Below, piece by piece: positions 1 to 4,607 of a stretch of 5,426 bases of DNA (position 1 is its first letter; each line of letters starts with the position of its first letter). Source of the stretch: Acidobacteriaceae bacterium (GTDB lineage: Bacteria; Acidobacteriota; Terriglobia; Terriglobales; Acidobacteriaceae). Below the pieces are notes generated by a model, which was not told where the DNA came from, made no database searches, and worked only from the letters and a program-made list of their open reading frames with translations. Where the stretch lies: positions 1 to 5,426 of the forward strand of contig PLUJ01000066.1 in assembly GCA_003165455.1 (NCBI GenBank), read 5' to 3'. A program made the position numbers and the translations under genes.

Positions 1-2
1 CC

Positions 3-944
3 TTTGATCGGGGCGCGGTATTCGAGCTCACACCTTCCGACGACGGTGTCTGGGCGGAAACAGTGCTTTACAGCTTCCAAGGTGGAAGCGACGGAGCCGG
101 GCCCGTGGGCGCACTTGTTTTTGATCGCGAAGGCAACCTGTATGGCGCCACGTCCGGGGGGGGGAGCCACAACGCCGGGACTATTTTTGAGCTAATCCCC
201 GGGCAGGGTGGCTGGGCTGAGAAGCTCCTTTACACGTTTACTGGTTCCGTCAGCGGGCCGGACGGTGACATTCCTGCCGGAGGGGTTGTGATAGAAGATG
301 GCAAGCTGCTGGGCGCCACGGAGAGCGGTGGGGCGTATGGAGGGGGCGCCATCTTCGAGCTGTCTCGTGACGGCGACGGCTATCAGGAGAAGGTCGTTTT
401 CAGCTTCGATGGGGGAGACGGCCTGCAGCCGAATGGCGATCTCACGCTGGGCCCCGGGGGAGCTTTTTATGGAGCGACCACATATGGGGGTAATCCGGCC
501 TATTGCGGCGGGGCTGGGTGCGGGGTGATTTTCAGGATGGTTAAGCAAGTCGACGGGGCTTGGACGGAGGATGTGCTGCATCAAATGAACGCCCTTGAGG
601 GGGTAAGCCCGGTTAGCCCGGTTAGCTTTGACTCGCATGGAAATCTCTACGCATCCGCTCAATCGGGGGGGGCGTACGCCATGGGGACTGTATTCATGCT
701 TACCCCGGCTCCTACCGGCTTCTGGACCGCAACCCTGCTGCACGCATTCGACTTCGAGCAGCCCGCTGGGAAGGACGGCCGCAATCCGTATGCGGGAACA
801 CTTTTCGGCGATGGGAAGCTTTTCGGAACCACTTGCGCGGGTGGAATCTACGACGACGGCATCGTGTTTGAGATCACGCCGCCAAAGGCTGATTCGGTGG
901 GTGTTGAGGCTACGAGTCTCGTCCGTGTCAGAAATGCTGAGTGA
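3..944 (+). CDS. GloVer tandem-repeat protein, 5' partial
   Basis: The reading frame is open from the left window edge to TGA at 942-944, giving 313 visible residues with no start codon that needs to be chosen. Repeats of 53-60 residues follow the pattern G-x-LYGAT-x-x-GG, then GT(I/V)FEL-P, then W-x-E-x-LY-x-F. Their anchor motifs sit at visible residues 44-50 (GNLYGAT), 100-106 (GKLLGAT), 153-159 (GAFYGAT), 213-219 (GNLYASA) and 271-277 (GKLFGTT). This is the Gloeobacter/Verrucomicrobium extracellular repeat family (TIGR03803-like, 'choice-anchor tandem repeat GloVer'), thought to form beta-rich, propeller-like exported proteins; the biochemical role is not established. The signal peptide would lie upstream, outside the window. 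After the last repeat (about residue 292) there are only some 20 polar residues, with no hydrophobic or sorting-signal tail, so no C-terminal membrane anchor is visible. The fourth repeat is degenerate. It is probably resident genome flanking the mobile module to its right. Confidence 0.9.
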   Translation, partial: FDRGAVFELTPSDDGVWAETVLYSFQGGSDGAGPVGALVFDREGNLYGATSGGGSHNAGTIFELIPGQGGWAEKLLYTFTGSVSGPDGDIPAGGVVIEDGKLLGATESGGAYGGGAIFELSRDGDGYQEKVVFSFDGGDGLQPNGDLTLGPGGAFYGATTYGGNPAYCGGAGCGVIFRMVKQVDGAWTEDVLHQMNALEGVSPVSPVSFDSHGNLYASAQSGGAYAMGTVFMLTPAPTGFWTATLLHAFDFEQPAGKDGRNPYAGTLFGDGKLFGTTCAGGIYDDGIVFEITPPKADSVGVEATSLVRVRNAE

Positions 945-1331
945 CTTCAGGCGACGATGGAGGTTGGACCCGGAATCCGCGCTGCGGGAGGTGGAGAAGT
1001 GGACGGACAAGACGTTGCGGTAGAAGATGAGCGAATCGAAGGCGATCTCTTAGGGGTTCGTACCGTGATCCACGAACGCGATAGCGCTCTCAACAATACC
1101 TTGTTCGGCTTCGTGGTTTGGTTGCGGGTCAGTCGCGGAAAGCAGACTCTGACTCTACGATTCAACGGTACTATTCAGAGCCAGATGTTGTTGTCCAGTC
1201 CTGCATCTCTACTCCTCAGCTACACCCGTACGATGAGATGATCCTCGCAATGCAGTCACCCAGATTGCAGCTTGCAATCGGTTGCACGATGTCGAAGAGC
1301 GATTGGCGAGATGGCTTCTACTGAGTCACGA
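945..1331. other. Intergenic region without a convincing gene
   Basis: No frame here has a recognisable domain plus a supported start and ribosome binding site. The short open frames (for example a plus frame at 957-1241 and a TTG-initiated one at 1118-1324) resemble no family I know. Two weak signals are present: a minus-strand stretch at about 960-1155 that reads like protein but is broken by an in-frame stop, and a perfect 7-bp dyad at 1263-1279. No clear terminator follows the GloVer gene. The left boundary of the putative mobile element probably lies here or in the structured block that follows. Confidence 0.5.
1263..1279. repeat. Perfect 7-bp inverted repeat, 3-nt spacer
   Basis: GATTGCA at 1263-1269 and TGCAATC at 1273-1279 are perfect inverted copies around GCT. 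A second overlapping dyad (TGCAA at 1273-1277 with TTGCA at 1282-1286) would compete with it. There is no T-run on either strand, so it does not look like a normal intrinsic terminator. Function is unknown; it could be a protein-binding dyad or chance. Confidence 0.4.
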
Positions 1332-1341
1332 CCGGGAATTT

Positions 1342-1378
1342 CTCCGCAGTGCAGACTGCATGGCGGAGCACGCAGTCT
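1342..1378. repeat. Nested inverted repeats in the recombinase 3' block
   Basis: CTCCGC (1342-1347) pairs with GCGGAG (1363-1368). Between them lies the near-palindrome TGCAG-A-CTGCA (1350-1360), giving a 27-nt hairpin with one 2-nt internal mismatch. An alternative pairing joins AGACTGC (1353-1359) with GCAGTCT (1372-1378). CTCCGC recurs at 1392-1397 and could also pair with 1363-1368. GGGAATTT (1334-1341) and AAATTCCC (1400-1407) flank the whole unit as an outer inverted pair. Such mutually exclusive nested dyads could be a recombination or protein-binding site, or a structured RNA at the end of the recombinase transcript. Confidence 0.5.
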
Positions 1379-1399
1379 TGCGCTAACTCGTCTCCGCTC

Positions 1400-1435
1400 A
1401 AATTCCCTGCTAACAGGGAAAAATACAGGGAATTT
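1400..1435. repeat. 10-bp perfect inverted repeat with internal hairpin
   Basis: AAATTCCCTG (1400-1409) and CAGGGAATTT (1426-1435) are perfect inverted copies separated by 16 bp. Inside, TTCCCTG (1403-1409) also pairs with CAGGGAA (1414-1420) across a 4-nt loop. On the minus strand this inner hairpin is followed by TTTG, so it could act as a weak intrinsic terminator for the recombinase transcript, which reads leftwards. The 36-bp size and imperfect overall symmetry also fit an attachment half-site for a large serine recombinase, whose sites are often next to the recombinase gene. Neither role is shown by the sequence alone. Confidence 0.55.
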
Positions 1436-1436
1436 G

Positions 1437-1452
1437 CGAGATTTTGCTCTCG
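1437..1452. repeat. 5-bp hairpin with 6-nt loop
   Basis: CGAGA (1437-1441) and TCTCG (1448-1452) form a perfect short stem around TTTTGC, starting two bases after the preceding palindrome. It is weak alone and is listed because it is one of four successive dyads in this block. Confidence 0.35.
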
Positions 1453-1487
1453 AAAATGCGCGTTTCATTCTCTAACCTGCACATTTT

Positions 1488-1511
1488 GCTGAGGAAAGTG
1501 CCTCACTCAGC
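1488..1511. repeat. 6-bp hairpin before the CAGGGA array
   Basis: GCTGAG (1488-1493) pairs perfectly with CTCAGC (1506-1511) around a 12-nt loop. An alternative stem pairs TGAGG (1490-1494) with CCTCA (1501-1505) across a 6-nt loop. It is the fourth dyad of the block and lies 12 bp before the phased CAGGGA copies. Confidence 0.35.
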
Positions 1512-1522
1512 TGAAATCAGAA

Positions 1523-1582
1523 CAGGGACCTATCAGGGAACTAACAGGTGCTAGTAGGGCATTTTAATCGGGTATCAGGGAA
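1523..1582. repeat. Phased CAGGGA direct repeats abutting the recombinase stop
   Basis: Copies begin at 1523 (CAGGGA), 1534 (CAGGGAA), 1545 (CAGG only), 1555 (TAGGGC, degenerate) and 1576 (CAGGGAA). The spacings are 11, 11, 10 and 21 bp, close to one or two turns of B-DNA, which would place the copies on the same helix face. The last copy ends directly before the complement of the recombinase TAA (1583-1585). The same word occurs at 1414 and 1426 and, inverted, at 1403-1409. This looks like an iteron-type binding array, perhaps for the recombinase, its C-terminal helix-turn-helix, or a partner. That role is inferred from position and phasing. Confidence 0.5.
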
Positions 1583-3346
1583 TTATTGGAGAACGGGTTT
1601 TGCAGTGTGCGGAATCTGTGGAAAGCCGAACTGCTGCCGCTGCTCCGCCCAAGTGAGAGGAATATTTTTGTAGAGATTTTCGAACTTCAGCGTGAGCGGC
1701 TGACGGCCTTCCAGGATAGCCTCGATAATATCGGGTGCCAAGAAGGCGCAGCCGAAAACGTTTCTGACATAGCGTCGCGTGAGCCCTGTCTCTCGCGCCA
1801 GAGATTTCATATCATCTATCTTCCCCGCGAGAACCATCTCGTACCAGGCATGACTTCGCACAACCGCTTTTATCAGTGCGGGTCTTGGATGTCGAACCGG
1901 GAGGTTTGAATTCGGAGGGACCACCAGGTGAATCTCTCCACCAAACCGTTTCCGCTTGGCGTCGATGGTCAGACAAATCAGGCCGCTCCCATCCATTCCC
2001 GATCGCCTCACAACCGGTTCAAAAGCAGGAACGTGGCCATGATTTTCTAAGAGCTTCCGCAGATCGTCCGTCCGGATCATGAGCTGAATGCTGTTGTCCT
2101 GAATAATGACTTTCTGCAGGAAAGAAGCAAGCAGGTCTCTAAGGTCATCTGCGGGAAGCGAGGGCAACCTGACAGCCAGTTTCTTGGCAGCGGCTATCAG
2201 CGGCTGCAGCGTCTTCGGGCCTTCTCCTCCACCGCTCAGACCGTCGAATATCTCGGCGTCTGATCGAAGGAAGGCGGTCAGTCTCTCGGTAACCCGACTC
2301 TCGACTTCGTGCGCCGGCAACCGAACTGGTCTCTGAGAGACATCATCGGAGTCGTCCTTCGCGAGTTGGGAAACGTAATAACGATAACGCCGTCCGCGTT
2401 TGATTGTGAAAGAAGGAGTGAAGCGGTTCCCCTCCCCATCTTCGATCAGACCGGTTAAAAGACTTGAGGATTGATCCCGAGCACGCTTGCGGTGAGTCTG
2501 AAAATTGCTATCTAATTGGGCCTGGGCCTTGTCCCACAGCTCCCGCGGCACGATGCCGGGGTGCTCGCCCGGATACCAGTGTTCGCGGTGACGAATTTCA
2601 CCGATGTAAAGACGATTGCGCAGCAGCAGGTAGAGATGACCACGGGCAAAGGCTGTTCGGCCAAGTATTACTCCGTTTTTTGTCACCCAGGTCTTCGTCT
2701 TGACGTCTTGACGTTTGAGCTGTCCCGCCAATTTTCGGACACAACCGAGCTTAAGATAAAGCTCAAAGATGCTGCAGACGAGAGCGGCTTCGGTGGGGTG
2801 AGGAACCAGCTTGCGGGCTTTGAGATCGTAACCCAGCGGAACTGGACCGCCCATCCATATCCCCTTCTTTTTCGAGGCGGCGATCTTATCCCGTATCCGT
2901 TCCCCAGTGACTTCCCTCTCGAATTGTGCGAAGGAAAGAAGGACATTGAGAGTCAGCCTACCCATCGACGTGCTGGTATTGAATTGTTGGGTCACGGAAA
3001 CGAATGACACTCCTCGAGCATCCAAGGCTTCGACAATCTTCGCGAAGTCGGCAAGGCTGCGAGTGAGCCGGTCCACTTTGTAGACGACAACGACATGGAC
3101 CTTCTTGGCCTGGATATCCTCCAGCAGACGTTTTAATCCCGGCCGCTCCATGGTTCCACCGGAATAGCCGCCGTCGTCGTAACGGGCAGGCAAAGCTTGC
3201 CACCCTTCATGCCGTTGGCTGAGGATGAATGCCTCGCCGGCTTCGCGTTGGGCATCCAGCGAGTTGAAGGATTGTTCGAGTCCCTCTTCCGAGGACTTTC
3301 GAGTGTAAATGGCACAGCGCAGGATCGGTTTTTGATCAGAAGTCAT
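1583..3346 (-). CDS. Large serine recombinase (recombinase family protein)
   Basis: This 587-residue protein should catalyse site-specific DNA cutting and rejoining through a covalent serine-DNA intermediate, probably to integrate or excise a mobile element. The N-terminal resolvase domain covers about residues 9-160. Tyr14-x-Arg16-x-Ser18 holds the likely nucleophile Ser18, VDRLTRS (91-97) is the conserved active-site motif, and FEREVTGER (142-150) precedes the long helix. A 'Recombinase' DNA-binding domain follows at about 165-280 (PLGYD at 170-174, LRNRLYIGE at 242-250). The usual zinc-ribbon position (about 295-328) has no cysteines but keeps the RGRRYRYYVS motif, so this is the cysteine-less subfamily. 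The C-terminal region has a helix-turn-helix-like stretch (about 514-531) followed by FLAPDIIEAILEGRQP (535-550). The start ATG has AAGGAG five bases upstream and overlaps the TGA of the extended DUF2924 frame, suggesting one transcript and translational coupling. The gene appears intact and full length. Confidence 0.95.
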   Translation of the reverse strand: MTSDQKPILRCAIYTRKSSEEGLEQSFNSLDAQREAGEAFILSQRHEGWQALPARYDDGGYSGGTMERPGLKRLLEDIQAKKVHVVVVYKVDRLTRSLADFAKIVEALDARGVSFVSVTQQFNTSTSMGRLTLNVLLSFAQFEREVTGERIRDKIAASKKKGIWMGGPVPLGYDLKARKLVPHPTEAALVCSIFELYLKLGCVRKLAGQLKRQDVKTKTWVTKNGVILGRTAFARGHLYLLLRNRLYIGEIRHREHWYPGEHPGIVPRELWDKAQAQLDSNFQTHRKRARDQSSSLLTGLIEDGEGNRFTPSFTIKRGRRYRYYVSQLAKDDSDDVSQRPVRLPAHEVESRVTERLTAFLRSDAEIFDGLSGGGEGPKTLQPLIAAAKKLAVRLPSLPADDLRDLLASFLQKVIIQDNSIQLMIRTDDLRKLLENHGHVPAFEPVVRRSGMDGSGLICLTIDAKRKRFGGEIHLVVPPNSNLPVRHPRPALIKAVVRSHAWYEMVLAGKIDDMKSLARETGLTRRYVRNVFGCAFLAPDIIEAILEGRQPLTLKFENLYKNIPLTWAEQRQQFGFPQIPHTAKPVLQ

Positions 3347-3435
3347 TGGATCTCCTTGGATCTGCTATTTTGCTCATTCTTGATTCCGAAGAATGCGGGG
3401 CCGGACCACCGAGTGCCGGTGATCAGACGGGCGAT
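3343..3435 (-). pseudogene. Detached C-terminal tail of DUF2924 gene, beyond amber codon
   Basis: Continuing the DUF2924 frame past TAG (3438-3436) gives 30 sense codons and then TGA (3345-3343). The tail begins IARLITGTRWSGPAFFGIK, which is the conserved C-terminal motif of DUF2924 proteins as I remember the family. It has no start codon of its own in a sensible place. The TGA overlaps the recombinase ATG as ATGA, the compact junction expected of an original intact operon. Read through, the protein would be 152 residues, a normal size for the family. It is therefore a real, once-translated segment cut off by a single codon; a sequencing error or stop-codon readthrough are the alternatives. 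Confidence 0.8.
3352..3357 (-). promoter_or_regulatory. Ribosome binding site of the recombinase
   Basis: AAGGAG on the minus strand lies five bases before the recombinase ATG (3346-3344). It sits within the interrupted C-terminal tail of the DUF2924 frame, so the recombinase can be translated even though upstream translation normally stops at the amber codon. This supports the chosen start. Confidence 0.75.
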
Positions 3436-3801
3436 CTATGAAAGGTTCTGATATTTCGCGCCTTGGTATTCATAGCCATTGGCTTCGACATTCACCAGGT
3501 GTACTTCATCGCGCCACTGTCGAACCAGACGTGTTCCCGGTTTGAGGGACGGGACGGAAGCTATTGCTAGATCAGGATTTCTCTCAAATGCCTGACCCAG
3601 TTGACGAAGCCGACCCCTTGCCTCCCTGTTGATAGGCCCAAATGCCTGTTCCTGAATCCGATAAGCGAGGATTGGAACCATCAGTTCTCTGCGCAGTTTG
3701 GTGGGCGGGTCGGTGTTGAAAAGCTGCGCCCAAAGACGGCACAGCGCGATTTTATTTAGTGTCGGTAGTTGTGTAACAGCTGTCGCGGCGAGATTCGGCA
3801 T
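3436..3801 (-). CDS. DUF2924 domain protein, C-terminally truncated
   Basis: This 121-residue product belongs to DUF2924, a small family of unknown function often encoded just upstream of this type of serine recombinase. Visible family features are the N-terminal QLPTLNKIALCRLWAQLF segment (11-28), the helix LRRELMVPILAYRIQEQAFG (36-55), LKPGTRLVRQWRDEVHLVNV (86-105), and GYEYQGAKYQNLS (109-121), which ends at TAG. The last conserved motif is lost to the amber codon but persists in frame downstream. I chose ATG at 3801-3799 because GGAGG lies four bases upstream and family members begin shortly before the LPTL motif. An in-frame ATG at 3927 would add 42 residues that do not resemble the family. 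Its context suggests an accessory role in recombination, such as control or directionality; that is inference. It may be a pseudogene or a still functional shortened form. Confidence 0.8.
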   Translation of the reverse strand: MPNLAATAVTQLPTLNKIALCRLWAQLFNTDPPTKLRRELMVPILAYRIQEQAFGPINREARGRLRQLGQAFERNPDLAIASVPSLKPGTRLVRQWRDEVHLVNVEANGYEYQGAKYQNLS

Positions 3802-3805
3802 AAAT

Positions 3806-3810
3806 CCTCC
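3806..3810 (-). promoter_or_regulatory. Ribosome binding site of DUF2924 gene
   Basis: GGAGG on the minus strand (within GGGAGGA) lies four bases before ATG 3801-3799. The spacing is slightly short, but this is the only strong Shine-Dalgarno match near a plausible start, and it decides against the longer frame from 3927. Confidence 0.6.
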
Positions 3811-4080
3811 CAGTCCGACATTGACGCTTCGTTTGGTGGAAACTTCAAGTCCAATCTGCTCGTGGCGACTCCATCCAGCGGTTTTGCGTGATTTTTCCGA
3901 ACTTTGAGTCTCCCAGCTTCTTCGCAATCCCTGCGCCTTCGCGGTTGGAATCTAAGCGATCAACACCCCTTTTATCGAAACATATTGACGTGGCGCCGCA
4001 ATTTTGGAAATGTTTACTTAGCAGTAGCGGGTTCCCTCCAGGCGCAGCCCCTTCCAAGCCTCGCACTCTCTACGCATAGC

Positions 4081-4100
4081 GCTTTGTCTTAAGTCAATGC
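4081..4100. promoter_or_regulatory. Imperfect 20-bp palindrome, possible operator
   Basis: Eight of ten base pairs in the dyad match. The core is TTG-t-CTTAAG-t-CAA (4084-4097), and the outer GC bases also pair (4081-4082 with 4099-4100). It ends just before the GAAGGG ribosome binding region (4102-4107) of the gene starting at 4113, where a bound repressor could block expression. The regulator is unknown and only one copy is seen, so the call is tentative. Confidence 0.3.
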
Positions 4101-4112
4101 TGAAGGGCATTT

Positions 4113-4511
4113 ATGAAGAAGATTGGAAGACCCCGAAAAGATGGTCGAGAACCGATGTGGGTGCTGGAACGGATTGTTTTAGTGGTTTATGCCTACGGTC
4201 TCGCTCGGGACAGAGGCGAAAAATACAGTGTAGCCATTTACGAAGCCGTGAAATATATCCGCGAGAATGTTCCCGCAATGCGGATCTCGGAGACAGAAGT
4301 CAGACGGATCTTGGCGGCGTGGAGGCCCAAGCGCAGCCCGAGTTGCCTTGTTGTTCGTAAGTCACAGACTACGGAATGCCAGCGCCGGCTGCTGCGCGGT
4401 CGCAAGTTCAGTCGCTGTTACACCGTCTCGGTGGAACAGCGTCCTATTTATCCTCGTGCCAACGCAGCCAAAAAACTCACTCCGTCTACCTCTTCCCCCA
4501 TGTCGCTCTGA
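4113..4511 (+). CDS. Small basic protein of unknown function, AT-hook-like N terminus
   Basis: This 132-residue protein has ATG at 4113 with AAGGG five bases upstream, and ends at TGA 4509-4511. I do not recognise a named family, although it resembles short hypothetical proteins I remember next to phage-type methyltransferases. Residues 5-9 (GRPRK) look like an AT-hook core, also seen at the N terminus of phage terminase small subunits and other DNA-binding proteins. Residues 15-50 are likely helical, with an aromatic-rich segment (WVLERIVLVVYAYGLARD). MRISETEVRRILAAWRP (56-72) could be a helix-turn-helix recognition region. The C-terminal half is basic, with QRPIYPRANAAKK at 109-121. No signal peptide or clear membrane segment is seen. 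The next gene starts 96 bp downstream on the same strand, so co-transcription is likely. A DNA-binding or regulatory role is a guess. Confidence 0.65.
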   Translation: MKKIGRPRKDGREPMWVLERIVLVVYAYGLARDRGEKYSVAIYEAVKYIRENVPAMRISETEVRRILAAWRPKRSPSCLVVRKSQTTECQRRLLRGRKFSRCYTVSVEQRPIYPRANAAKKLTPSTSSPMSL

Positions 4512-4607
4512 GTGCTCGGAATTGTGACGCCAGAGGTTCTCCGGAAGTAATTTTTTGGACTCATTGTTAGCGCAAGATCTTCGAGCGTTTGTCGCAGAAT
4601 TCTTTCT

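Larger units (their letters stand above)
3802..4112. other. Divergent intergenic region between the two modules
   Basis: This 311-bp stretch separates the leftward DUF2924-recombinase operon from the rightward 4113 gene, and should carry both promoters. I see no confident -35/-10 pair. TTGACG at 3985-3990 has no good -10 partner at 16-18 bp. The minus strand next to the DUF2924 gene (about 3802-3927) may hold a decayed gene end (a TAGW...GLEVSTKR reading). A 20-bp imperfect palindrome lies at 4081-4100. The rest shows nothing recognisable. Confidence 0.5.

Noticed and set aside
192..1010. 272-codon open minus-strand frame opposite the GloVer gene
   Set aside because: The plus strand carries clear periodic GloVer repeats; the antisense frame has no recognisable motif and low-complexity composition typical of shadow frames in GC-rich genes.
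1118..1324. 68-codon plus frame starting with TTG
   Set aside because: Rare start codon, no ribosome binding site, no recognised similarity, and it runs through the dyad at 1263-1279.
1403..1582. CRISPR-like array from repeated CAGGGA words
   Set aside because: The repeated unit is only 6-7 bp with 4-15 bp between copies, far too short for CRISPR repeats and spacers, and no cas genes are present.
2516..3007. 163-codon plus frame within the recombinase gene
   Set aside because: It is an antisense shadow of well-conserved recombinase coding sequence.
3985..4013. Possible sigma-70 promoter starting with TTGACG
   Set aside because: At 17-bp spacing the -10 would be AAATGT, with only two consensus bases; no better hexamer lies at 16-18 bp.
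4512..4607. Possible intrinsic terminator before the methyltransferase (T-run at 4551-4556)
   Set aside because: The six Ts are not preceded by a stable GC-rich stem; only a 3-4 bp pairing is possible.
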